Assembly: GCA_964344765.1 (NCBI GenBank)
Contig: CAYFOM010000069.1
Location: forward strand, 1 to 7,261
Direction of reading: 5' to 3'
From: JACNIZ01 sp964344765
GTDB taxonomy: Bacteria; Planctomycetota; UBA1135
DNA length: 7,261 nucleotides
The notes under the pieces are model-generated. The model saw only the letters and a list, made by a program, of their open reading frames with translations. It did no database searches and was not told where the DNA came from. Shown in pieces: positions 1 to 6,879 of this stretch (positions within the stretch are counted from its first letter, which is position 1; each line of letters begins with the position of its first letter). The position numbers were made by a program, and so were the translations under genes.

Positions 1-67
1 CGGTCTGCGCCAAATGTAACTTTAGGGGATTTGCGGTTTTCGGGGGTGAAGCCCCTACCCTGATTTC

Positions 68-2332
68 ATGCTGCTGATCCCCTTTATTTTGGTCGCAATA
101 GCTTTCCCGCAGAAAGCGGAATCATATATCGAAAAGCACCGCAACGGTAAAACTAGAATAAAAACAGCCGCATATACCACAGAGCAGGGAGTGCGCATAT
201 TTCATGGGAAGTTCCAGGCATGGGATAAAGATGGCGAAAAAGTCATGTCCGGAGCATTTAAGAACGGAGTCATGGATGGGCGATGGACCTTTTTTGATGG
301 TGATGGAGATGTATTTGAAAAGGGGGCATATGAAAATGGATTCAGGACTGGTACTTGGTACATGCAATCTTCAGATATCGCAAAACGGAAAAAACTGGAG
401 AAGTATGTCTTCGAATTATGGTCAAAGGATTCTGCAGGGGGAAACAGGTGGCGAGGTGGAGCAGTTGAGGGGTACAAGCGCGACAATTCCTCGCTTTCGC
501 GGGATGACGGGACTTCTATCCTCGATGTCAGCTATTCGGCCGGTCGAATGACTGATGCCACGCGCTATTTCTACCCAGACAGGTTCGCCCAACAGGATTG
601 GTTTATCGATCCGCAGGGGCGCCCACGGAAAGGCAAATCAACTTGGATAGGAGCACAACATCTCCCGCCGCTTGGATGTGACCCGAGTTTCGAGACGCGC
701 ATACGGAAGTTTCTGGAAGGCGATATGACTCAAACTCTCAAGCTTATGGAGGATCCTCTTAATACATTGGGGGCCTCTGTTAATTTGCTTTTGAATGCGG
801 ATTTAGAATCGGATAAAGGGCTTGAGTTAGTAAAAGGGCTCAGCCATAAGGTGCTAAACTTGTTCCCAAAGAGTGTCGACAGCGAAGAGGATTCGGTGCG
901 AATCGCCGCGGCCAGTCTCCCTCTTACCGAGATGGAACTGTATTCAATTCATAATCTAACTCGGCGGTTGTATGGAGTATGGGAGTTGGCGAATGAAAAC
1001 CCAGCGATTGGTGAATGGGATTTTCATGTCAAGTTCGGCATCCCAATTGAGCCAAACGATGCTTATCAGTATCGCCCAAGATTCCCCCCGGAAGCCCTAC
1101 AAGTTCACACCGACAATTTCATCGAAGTTTCACCGCGTGTAGAGCCCAGCGATAGGCCTCGTTTGAACTTCGTGCGTTTCGTGCATGGTGTCGACGAAAC
1201 CGAGAAGCTTGAAGCTCAAGCTGCATTTTTGGGCATGCAATGGATTCTCAATCAGCAAGGTGAGGCAGGTTCCTGGGGGTTGATGGATGCCAAATACGGT
1301 AATTACCAGCCAGCCATAACGGCCCAGGTCTTAATGCTCTGCTCAGGGTTTTGGCCAGTCCCTATGGAGTCAGCGGCGAGCGGCCCTTATGTCAAAGGCT
1401 TGCGTTGGCTTGCAACTCAATCTCTTGAAAATGGCGGGAAGTTAGCGGATGGATTGCCGGAGGAGGTGTATCAGCAGGCGATGGCGGTCCAAGCAATGGC
1501 GCTTGCTCTGGAAGTTGAGAAATCTAAAGCCCTAGGATTGGCTCTCAGGGATGGGGCCAATGTTCTGCGAACCATGCAACTACCGTCGGGTGGGTGGCCG
1601 GAGGAAACGGGCGACACTATGGAAGACCTTGCATCAACTGTTGCGGCTTGCATCGCCCTGAGTGAGGCCGCCCGTGTAGGGATTACGGTGGAAGGGGGCT
1701 GGATGGATAGGGCGCTCAATTGGGCGAATTTGGAATATCAAGATGATCACTGGAAGGTCCTTGAGGACGGAATGCCGGGGCTGAAGCCAGCAAATCAAAC
1801 CTCGCTGTCCTTTCAGCTAGGTTTGTTGCGCTGTTTTGCATACGGCAAGGACTTTCCAGTCTCGCAACGAATTGAGTTGGACACTCAGGTTTCCTTGGCC
1901 CGGCCAGGGCGGTCGACATCGGCGGATAACTTGCCTTTGGAGTACTTTTTGACAGGAGGGTTGGTCATTCGGCAGCTTTCGGAGGAGGAATGGATAAAAT
2001 GGCAGAAAGCGAACCATGAGATCGTGGTTGGGAGTCAGAATCGGGACGGTAGTTGGAGTCCGCGCAATGGTCCACAGGATTTCCAAGATCCGGTGAAATC
2101 GACCATTGAGGCATTAGGGATCCTCCAGATCGATTCTCACTTGCCTTTGGTGGGACGGGGGGGGGCTGAAAACCTCCGCCCAAATCCGCAATCGGATTGC
2201 AAGACCTCCGCCGGGAATTCTCCAAAACCATTTCCCGCAGCCATATTGAACCGCGATTTTCGGCCCCTTATATTGAGTTCACTTCCAAGGAGGCCACTAC
2301 ATCTAGTGGCCGCCGTGCAGGGAACCCGGTGA
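68..2332 (+). CDS. MORN-repeat and alpha/alpha-toroid (prenyltransferase/squalene-cyclase-like repeat) protein, probably exported
   Basis: The open frame encodes 754 residues and its function is unknown. The first ~19 residues (MLLIPFILVAIAF...) are hydrophobic and look like a signal peptide or membrane anchor, though the usual basic n-region is missing. Residues ~45-100 hold two to three MORN_2/YwqK-like repeats (SGAFKNGVMDGRW, KGAYENGFRTGTWYM). Residues ~220-370 are not recognised. Residues ~385-700 look like an alpha/alpha toroid, with QW-type repeats near 397-403 (QGEAGSW), 504-510 (QLPSGGW) and 657-663 (QNRDGSW). I see no DxDD cyclase acid motif, so terpene cyclisation is doubtful. ATG 68 is the first possible start after in-frame stops at 17, 23 and 47; no good ribosome-binding site precedes it. 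The tail after a G9 tract (2157-2165) looks non-protein-like and overlaps the nrd promoter and riboswitch, so the real product may end near residue 700. By eye the gene is more AT-rich than nrdAB. The reading frame is secure; the role is not. Confidence 0.7.
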   Translation: MLLIPFILVAIAFPQKAESYIEKHRNGKTRIKTAAYTTEQGVRIFHGKFQAWDKDGEKVMSGAFKNGVMDGRWTFFDGDGDVFEKGAYENGFRTGTWYMQSSDIAKRKKLEKYVFELWSKDSAGGNRWRGGAVEGYKRDNSSLSRDDGTSILDVSYSAGRMTDATRYFYPDRFAQQDWFIDPQGRPRKGKSTWIGAQHLPPLGCDPSFETRIRKFLEGDMTQTLKLMEDPLNTLGASVNLLLNADLESDKGLELVKGLSHKVLNLFPKSVDSEEDSVRIAAASLPLTEMELYSIHNLTRRLYGVWELANENPAIGEWDFHVKFGIPIEPNDAYQYRPRFPPEALQVHTDNFIEVSPRVEPSDRPRLNFVRFVHGVDETEKLEAQAAFLGMQWILNQQGEAGSWGLMDAKYGNYQPAITAQVLMLCSGFWPVPMESAASGPYVKGLRWLATQSLENGGKLADGLPEEVYQQAMAVQAMALALEVEKSKALGLALRDGANVLRTMQLPSGGWPEETGDTMEDLASTVAACIALSEAARVGITVEGGWMDRALNWANLEYQDDHWKVLEDGMPGLKPANQTSLSFQLGLLRCFAYGKDFPVSQRIELDTQVSLARPGRSTSADNLPLEYFLTGGLVIRQLSEEEWIKWQKANHEIVVGSQNRDGSWSPRNGPQDFQDPVKSTIEALGILQIDSHLPLVGRGGAENLRPNPQSDCKTSAGNSPKPFPAAILNRDFRPLILSSLPRRPLHLVAAVQGTR
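2157..2165 (+). repeat. G9 homopolymer near the true end of the upstream gene
   Basis: Nine consecutive Gs lie in the coding frame just after the toroid domain. In the present frame, translation continues about 55 codons to a TGA at 2330-2332, inside the riboswitch aptamer. One extra G would put the TGA at 2167-2169 in frame and end the protein immediately. The tract could be a sequencing or assembly length error, a slippage (phase-variable) site, or a natural frameshift that lengthened the frame. The sequence alone cannot tell these apart. Confidence 0.5.
2246..2274 (+). promoter_or_regulatory. Sigma70-type promoter for the nrdAB leader
   Basis: A -35-like TTGAAC (2246-2251) is separated by 17 bp from a -10-like TATATT (2269-2274). 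These match the TTGACA and TATAAT consensus at four and five of six positions. A start site about seven bases after the -10 would fall at ~2281, exactly where the first riboswitch stem begins (2282). This independent agreement with the aptamer boundary makes the call more credible than the motif alone. It lies inside the nominal 3' end of the upstream reading frame. Confidence 0.65.
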
Positions 2333-2417
2333 GAGTCCGGGGCTGTCGCGCAACGGTGAGGGGAAGCGTCGTCCACAAGGGCGGGGCCTTTTCCGCAGCC
2401 CGAATCACTGCTGGAAG
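2282..2417 (+). promoter_or_regulatory. Cobalamin (adenosylcobalamin) riboswitch aptamer upstream of nrdAB
   Basis: The aptamer is recognised from its conserved core and fold. P1 pairs CTTCCA (2282-2287) with TGGAAG (2412-2417). A perfect 8-bp hairpin, GGCCACTA/TAGTGGCC (2292-2299 with 2304-2311), follows. The hallmark GGGAAC...GGTGAGAGTCC segment (2320-2338) contains a CCCGG/CCGGG stem (2325-2329 with 2337-2341). GCTGTCGCGCAACGGTGA (2342-2359) matches the core before the peripheral stems. A B12-box-like AGCCCGAATCACTGCT lies at 2397-2412. Cobalamin binding normally represses the downstream gene, here the B12-independent reductase nrdAB. Whether control is by termination or by translation is not settled: I see no intrinsic terminator with a U-tract before nrdA. 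Confidence 0.9.
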
Positions 2418-2725
2418 GGGGACTCCAACTCCCCAAACCCCTGATCTGCGGCCCTCAACGCGGTGACTGGGGTCGGCACCCGGGGCCTCGCGCTAAGCAG
2501 CCCGTTGAAATAGTCATTCCGCGTCCGGCCGGCGCTTTCGCCTGCAGCCTTCGTCACCAGAACCCGCCCCTATCTACCGGTAGGGGCCGAACCCGGTTCC
2601 TTGCCTGCAAACGAAATCGCTCAACCGGCCACGAAAGCACTTTCTCAACGAACTGCCAGGTCTGGGTGGCTAGCAAAAGAGCTGGCCACCCCGTGCGCGT
2701 TCCCCGGCAACCTCGGAATCGGAAC
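2418..2725 (+). promoter_or_regulatory. Long untranslated nrdA leader (riboswitch expression platform region)
   Basis: These 308 bases between aptamer and nrdA contain no convincing gene but several potential RNA hairpins. A 5-bp GC stem lies directly after P1 (2418-2422 with 2430-2434). A 7-bp stem, GCCCCTA/TAGGGGC, pairs 2566-2572 with 2581-2587. The strongest is the 11-bp hairpin at 2664-2691. None is followed by a run of Ts, so intrinsic termination is not supported. The segment 2593-2600 (CCGGTTCC) could pair with 2715-2722 (GGAATCGG, one G-U pair), just before the nrdA ATG. Its first six bases could instead pair with AACCGG at 2623-2628. This could form a translational switch, but it is inference from base complementarity only. 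Confidence 0.5.
2664..2691 (+). other. Strong 11-bp hairpin in the nrdA 5' leader
   Basis: GGGTGGCTAGC (2664-2674) pairs with GCTGGCCACCC (2681-2691) around a six-base A-rich loop, with one G-U pair. It ends 34 nt before the preferred nrdA ATG. No T-run follows, so it is not a standard intrinsic terminator. It could be part of the riboswitch expression platform, an mRNA-stability element or a pause site. The alternative nrdA GTG start (2666) lies inside its 5' arm, which argues against use of that start. Confidence 0.55.
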
Positions 2726-5602
2726 ATGCATACGGCACCCACAGCAGCGCAAGGCAACACCAACGACGGCACCCCCCAAGCCGCCTCCAACTCGGGCAGC
2801 TCCACTCCTGCCCAGACCCACCCCGAAACCGGGCATCGCGTGATCCGCCGCAACGGCCAGATCACCGAGTTCGATCGCAGCAAGATTGTCGTCGCCATAA
2901 CGAAGGCGTATTTGGCGGTCGAAGGGGCGTCGGCGGCGGGGTCGAGCCGGATACACAAGACGGTGGAGGAGCTGACCGATCAGGTCGCCGATGCGTTGTA
3001 CCGCCGGCTGCCGGACGACGGCATCGTGCACATCGAGGACATTCAAGACCAGGTCGAGCTGGGCTTGATGCGCGCCGGCGATCACAAGGTGGCGCGTGCT
3101 TACGTGATCTACCGCGAGCAGCAGGCGCGCAAACGCAAAGAGGAAAAAGCGCTGCGTGCACCGGAGCCGGAGAACGTCGTTCAGCTGACGATGCCCGACG
3201 GCACGATGCGGCCGCTGGATGTGACCTCGCTGAAGGATTTGGTTTATGAAGCCTGCCGCGGTCTGGATTCGGTCGACGCCGAGGGCGTGTTGGAAGAGAC
3301 TTGCCGCAACTTGTTCGACGGCGTCAAGATCAGCGATGTGTCGAAGGCGCTGGTGCTCAGTGCGCGCACGCAGATCGATAAGGAGCCGAATTACAGTTAC
3401 GTCGCCGCGCGGCTGCTGCTCGATACGCTGCGGCGCGAGGCGCTGGAGTTTTTGCAGCTGACCGCAAAGGTCCATACTCAGGGCGAAATGGCGCGGCATT
3501 ATGCAAGTTACTTCACAACATACCTGCAACGCGGCGTCGAGCTGGAGTTGATCGACCCGGAGCTGCTGAAGTACGACCTCGCTGCACTGACCGCGGCGAT
3601 CAAACCGGAGCGCGATCTGCAGTTCACCTACCTCGGTCTGCAGACGCTTTACGACCGCTACTTCCTGCACAGCGCCGACGGCGAGCGCTTCGAAATGCCG
3701 CAAGCCTTCTTCATGCGCGTGGCGATGGGCCTAGCGCTGAACGAGGACGACCGCACCGGCCGCGCGATTGAGTTCTACAACCTGTTGTCGTCGTTCGATT
3801 TCATGTCGTCGACGCCGACCTTGTTTAACTCGGGCACGCTGCGTCCGCAGTTGTCGAGTTGTTATCTGACCACGGTGCCGGATGATCTCGACGGAATTTT
3901 CGCCGCGCTGAAGGACAACGCGCTGCTGTCGAAGTTTGCTGGTGGGTTGGGCAATGACTGGACGCCGGTACGTGGATTGGGCTCGCACATCAAGGGCACC
4001 AATGGCAAGAGCCAGGGCGTGGTGCCGTTTTTGAAGGTCGCCAACGACACTGCGGTGGCGGTGAATCAGGGCGGCAAGCGCAAGGGCGCGGTGTGCGCGT
4101 ATCTGGAAACTTGGCACATTGACATTGAGGAGTTTTTGGAGCTGCGCAAAAACACCGGCGATGAGCGTCGGCGTTGTCATGACATGAACACGGCGAATTG
4201 GATTCCCGATTTGTTCATGAAGCGGGTGGCGAAGGAGCAGGAATGGACGCTGTTTTCGCCGGATGAAACGCCGGACTTGCACGACTTGACTGGGCGTGAA
4301 TTCGACAAGCGCTACGCCGAGTACGAAGAGATGGCGGCGCGCGGTGAGTTGCGGGTGTTCCGCAAGGTCGAGGCGTTGGAGCTGTGGCGCAAGATGCTCG
4401 GCATGTTGTTCGAGACTGGGCATCCGTGGATCACGTTTAAGGATCCGTGCAATGTTCGCTACACCAACCAGCACGTCGGCCGCGTGCACTCGTCGAACTT
4501 GTGCACCGAAATTACACTGCACACCAATCAAGAAGAGATTGCGGTGTGCAACCTGGGTTCGGTGAACCTGCCGGCGCACATGAACGAAGCCGGGTTGGAC
4601 TTGGCGAAGTTAGAGCGCACCATTTCGACGGCGATGCGCATGCTCGACAACGTCATCGATTACAACTACTACAGCGTTCCGCAGGCGAAGCATTCGAATG
4701 CGCAGCACCGACCGGTGGGCATGGGCGTGATGGGCTTCCAGGATGCGTTGTTTAAGCAGCGCATTCCGTACGCGAGTAATGATGCGGTTGGTTTTGCCGA
4801 TCGTTCGATGGAGGCGATTTCGTACTTCGCGATTAAGGCTTCGACCGATTTGGCCGAGGAGCGCGGTGCTTATTCGACCTTTAAGGGTTCGCTGTGGAGC
4901 CAGGGCGTGCTGCCGATGGATTCGCTGAAGAACTTGGCTCAGGAGCGCGGTGAGTTTATTCAGGTCGATTATTCGTCGACGCTGGATTGGACCAGCTTGC
5001 GCCAGCGGGTGATGAACGTCGGCATGCGCAATTCGAATACGTTGGCGATTGCGCCGACGGCGACGATTTCGAATATCTGCGGCGTGAGTCAGTCGATTGA
5101 GCCGACTTACCAGAACTTGTTTGTGAAATCGAACTTGTCGGGTGAGTTCACCGTGGTGAATCCGTATTTGGTTTCGGATTTGAAGCAGCGCGGCTTGTGG
5201 GACGAGGTCATGGTCAATGATCTGAACTACTTCGACGGTTCGGTGCAGGGGATTGATCGCGTGCCGGATGATTTGAAAGCGCTTTACGCGACCGCGTTTG
5301 AGATCGATCCGCGTTGGTTGGTCGAGGCCGGATCGCGTCGGCAGAAGTGGATTGATCAGGCGCAGTCGCTGAACTTGTACATGTCCGAGCCGTCCGGCAA
5401 GAAGTTGGACAACTTGTACAAGCTGGCGTGGGCGCGCGGTTTGAAGACCACTTATTACTTGCGCTCGATGGGGGCAACGGCGATGGAGAAGAGCAGTCAT
5501 TCGACCGCGGTTGCCGAAACTCCGGAGCCGACGACCACGCCCGGTTCGCAAGCACCTGCCGCTTGCTCGATTCTTGATCCCGATTGCGAGGCTTGCCAGT
5601 AA
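2726..5602 (+). CDS. nrdA: Class I ribonucleoside-diphosphate reductase, alpha (large, catalytic) subunit NrdA with two ATP-cones
   Basis: The large subunit reduces ribonucleoside diphosphates to deoxyribonucleotides in the cytoplasm, using a radical delivered by NrdB. The 958 residues begin with a Ser/Pro/Gln-rich ~37-residue tail. An ATP-cone follows at ~38-130 (VIRRNGQITEF; DIQDQVELGLMRAG), then a second, divergent cone at ~150-237, then the ten-stranded barrel domain. Visible active-site residues are the cysteine pair C379 (SSCYL) and C608 (AVCNLG), N591-C593-E595 (SSNLCTEI) with C593 as thiyl-radical site, and radical-transfer tyrosines Y910-Y911 (TTYYLR). The C-terminal CEAC-Q supplies the redox shuttle cysteines. 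The length matches two-cone NrdA proteins of the Pseudomonas type. ATG 2726 was chosen over GTG 2666: the GTG sits in a leader hairpin, the ATG follows a weak GGAATCGGA site, and the MHT start resembles homologues. It is followed 51 bp later by nrdB, very likely in the same transcript, under the upstream B12 riboswitch. Confidence 0.96.
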   Translation: MHTAPTAAQGNTNDGTPQAASNSGSSTPAQTHPETGHRVIRRNGQITEFDRSKIVVAITKAYLAVEGASAAGSSRIHKTVEELTDQVADALYRRLPDDGIVHIEDIQDQVELGLMRAGDHKVARAYVIYREQQARKRKEEKALRAPEPENVVQLTMPDGTMRPLDVTSLKDLVYEACRGLDSVDAEGVLEETCRNLFDGVKISDVSKALVLSARTQIDKEPNYSYVAARLLLDTLRREALEFLQLTAKVHTQGEMARHYASYFTTYLQRGVELELIDPELLKYDLAALTAAIKPERDLQFTYLGLQTLYDRYFLHSADGERFEMPQAFFMRVAMGLALNEDDRTGRAIEFYNLLSSFDFMSSTPTLFNSGTLRPQLSSCYLTTVPDDLDGIFAALKDNALLSKFAGGLGNDWTPVRGLGSHIKGTNGKSQGVVPFLKVANDTAVAVNQGGKRKGAVCAYLETWHIDIEEFLELRKNTGDERRRCHDMNTANWIPDLFMKRVAKEQEWTLFSPDETPDLHDLTGREFDKRYAEYEEMAARGELRVFRKVEALELWRKMLGMLFETGHPWITFKDPCNVRYTNQHVGRVHSSNLCTEITLHTNQEEIAVCNLGSVNLPAHMNEAGLDLAKLERTISTAMRMLDNVIDYNYYSVPQAKHSNAQHRPVGMGVMGFQDALFKQRIPYASNDAVGFADRSMEAISYFAIKASTDLAEERGAYSTFKGSLWSQGVLPMDSLKNLAQERGEFIQVDYSSTLDWTSLRQRVMNVGMRNSNTLAIAPTATISNICGVSQSIEPTYQNLFVKSNLSGEFTVVNPYLVSDLKQRGLWDEVMVNDLNYFDGSVQGIDRVPDDLKALYATAFEIDPRWLVEAGSRRQKWIDQAQSLNLYMSEPSGKKLDNLYKLAWARGLKTTYYLRSMGATAMEKSSHSTAVAETPEPTTTPGSQAPAACSILDPDCEACQ

Positions 5603-5653
5603 GCCTCGTCTCTTAGCGATACGACATCTAAAACCGCTCCAACACTTCCGAAA

Positions 5654-6772
5654 ATGACCACGCAAAACTGGGACGACCCCTTCGCACCGCTACCCGAAAC
5701 CGAGCCGCCGCTGCCGCAGGCGATGCCGACCTTGCACGAAGAGCCGGTGCTGGCCGATCCGATCGACGTCGCGCCGGTGAATCCGGACGACAAGCGGGTG
5801 ATTAACGGCATGACCGATATCAATCAGTTGGCGCCGTTTAAGTACCCGTGGGCGTGGGAGTATTTTTTGAACGCGAACAAGAATCACTGGACGCCATTGG
5901 ACATCAACATGGCGCAGGATGTGCATGATTACCATCACAAACTGACGATGGAGGAGCGGCATGTTTATGAGAATGTGCTGAGTTATCTGACGACGTCGGA
6001 TGTGTTGGCGATGCGAAATATTGGTTTGGCGGTGATGGAGAAGATGTCGGCGCCGGAACTGCAGATTTACCAGGCGCGTCAGGTGTATGAAGAAGCGCTG
6101 CACACTTGGACCTACCAGCACTGCATCGAAACGCTCAATCTTGATCAAGGCGAAATCTACAACCGCTACCGCGTAGTGCCTGAGATCAACGGCAAAATCC
6201 AAATTGCCAACCGCCGCCTTGACTCAATCCTGCAGTCCGACATCGACCTAACCGACCGCGATGCGCTGCACAACTTCGTCATGGCGTACATCTTCTTCGC
6301 CGCGGTGTTCGAGGGTTGCTGGTTCTACAACGGCTTCAGTCCGATCTTCGCGCTGCAGCGTCGCGGCTTGATGAAAGGCACCGCCGAGCAGTTGCAATAC
6401 ATCATGCGCGACGAAGTGCTGCACGCGTCGTTCGGCATCCGCGTAGTCCGCCAAATCATCCAGGAAGAAAACATCACCCTGGACCCATCCGCCATGCGCG
6501 CCATGTGGGACGAAGCCGAAGCCGCCGAAACCGCCTACGCCAGCTACATCCTGCGTGACCCCATCCTCGGCTACCGCAAGGAGGATCACATCGCCCAGTT
6601 CCGCTACATCGCCAATCGTCGTGCGAAGCAGTTGAAGGTGGCGCAGCCATTCCCGGGTGCTGAGAGCGCGTTGCCGTGGTTGGATGAACAAGCCAATTTG
6701 CGTAAGGAGAAGAACTTCTTCGAGACTCGCGTTACTGAATATCAAACGGGTGGGGCGTTGAGTTGGGATTAG
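5654..6772 (+). CDS. nrdB: Class I ribonucleoside-diphosphate reductase, beta (small, radical-generating) subunit NrdB
   Basis: NrdB is a ferritin-like four-helix protein that houses the dimetal centre and radical that start catalysis in NrdA. The 372-residue product has all six expected metal ligands with the same spacing as E. coli D84/E115/H118/E204/E238/H241. Here they are D116 (TTSD), E147 and H150 (YEEALH), E220 (FEGCWFY), and E254 and H257 (RDEVLH). Y154 sits at the radical tyrosine position, so this is not a Chlamydia-type class Ic protein with Phe there. W79 (NHWTP) and D253 fit the radical-transfer path. The C-terminal tail (KEKNFFETRVTEYQ..., Y363) matches the part that docks on NrdA. 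The first ~55 residues are a Pro/Glu/Asp-rich extension. ATG 5654 has no clear Shine-Dalgarno site. The 51-bp gap after nrdA contains no promoter or terminator that I can see, so co-transcription is likely. Which metal is used (iron or manganese) cannot be read from sequence. Confidence 0.96.
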   Translation: MTTQNWDDPFAPLPETEPPLPQAMPTLHEEPVLADPIDVAPVNPDDKRVINGMTDINQLAPFKYPWAWEYFLNANKNHWTPLDINMAQDVHDYHHKLTMEERHVYENVLSYLTTSDVLAMRNIGLAVMEKMSAPELQIYQARQVYEEALHTWTYQHCIETLNLDQGEIYNRYRVVPEINGKIQIANRRLDSILQSDIDLTDRDALHNFVMAYIFFAAVFEGCWFYNGFSPIFALQRRGLMKGTAEQLQYIMRDEVLHASFGIRVVRQIIQEENITLDPSAMRAMWDEAEAAETAYASYILRDPILGYRKEDHIAQFRYIANRRAKQLKVAQPFPGAESALPWLDEQANLRKEKNFFETRVTEYQTGGALSWD

Positions 6773-6879
6773 GCTGCTCTGCTGTCCCTTGTGACGAATA
6801 GATTTCGTACTAGATTTAGTCATTCAGCGGCCCCTCATCCTCCTTTTATAGCCCGACTGGTCTGGAGACAGAGGACAGT
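6773..6879. other. Short non-coding gap between nrdB and the CRISPR array
   Basis: These 107 bases hold no gene and no intrinsic terminator: there is only a weak 5-bp ACGAA/TTCGT inverted repeat near 6794-6808 and a repeated TAGATTT (6799-6805 and 6811-6817). The segment could be the array leader or the array's distal flank. No degenerate repeat copy is visible in it, and no anti-repeat that would mark a tracrRNA. Confidence 0.4.

Noticed and set aside
42..54. GGGG...CCCC inverted repeat before the first gene as a terminator
   Set aside because: The stem is only four base pairs and is not followed by a T-run; too weak to call.
2243..2276. Repeated ATATTGA (2243-2249 and 2270-2276) as NrdR boxes
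   Set aside because: The copies are 27 bp apart, not at the usual NrdR box spacing, lack the palindromic ACA...TGT ends, and the second coincides with the -10 element.
2566..2587. GCCCCTA/TAGGGGC hairpin as an intrinsic terminator of the riboswitch
   Set aside because: The stem is only 7 bp and is followed by CCGAACCCGG, not a T-run.
2666..2725. GTG start adding 20 residues to NrdA
   Set aside because: The GTG lies inside the 5' arm of the strong leader hairpin, has no ribosome-binding site, and the added Arg/Pro-rich residues do not look like NrdA. ATG 2726 gives a start similar to homologues.
2645..3703. Long minus-strand open frame opposite nrdA (352 codons), and similar ones at 3731-4579 and 4610-5665
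   Set aside because: These are antisense shadows of GC-rich nrdA codons. Their Arg/Gln/Leu/His-rich composition resembles no protein family, and the sense frame is clearly nrdA.
5690..6823. Minus-strand frames opposite nrdB
   Set aside because: These too are antisense shadows, rich in His, Arg and Val, with the sense strand fully explained by NrdB.
6773..6879. tracrRNA or degenerate repeat in the gap before the array
   Set aside because: I found no stretch complementary to the repeat and no partial repeat copy in this segment.
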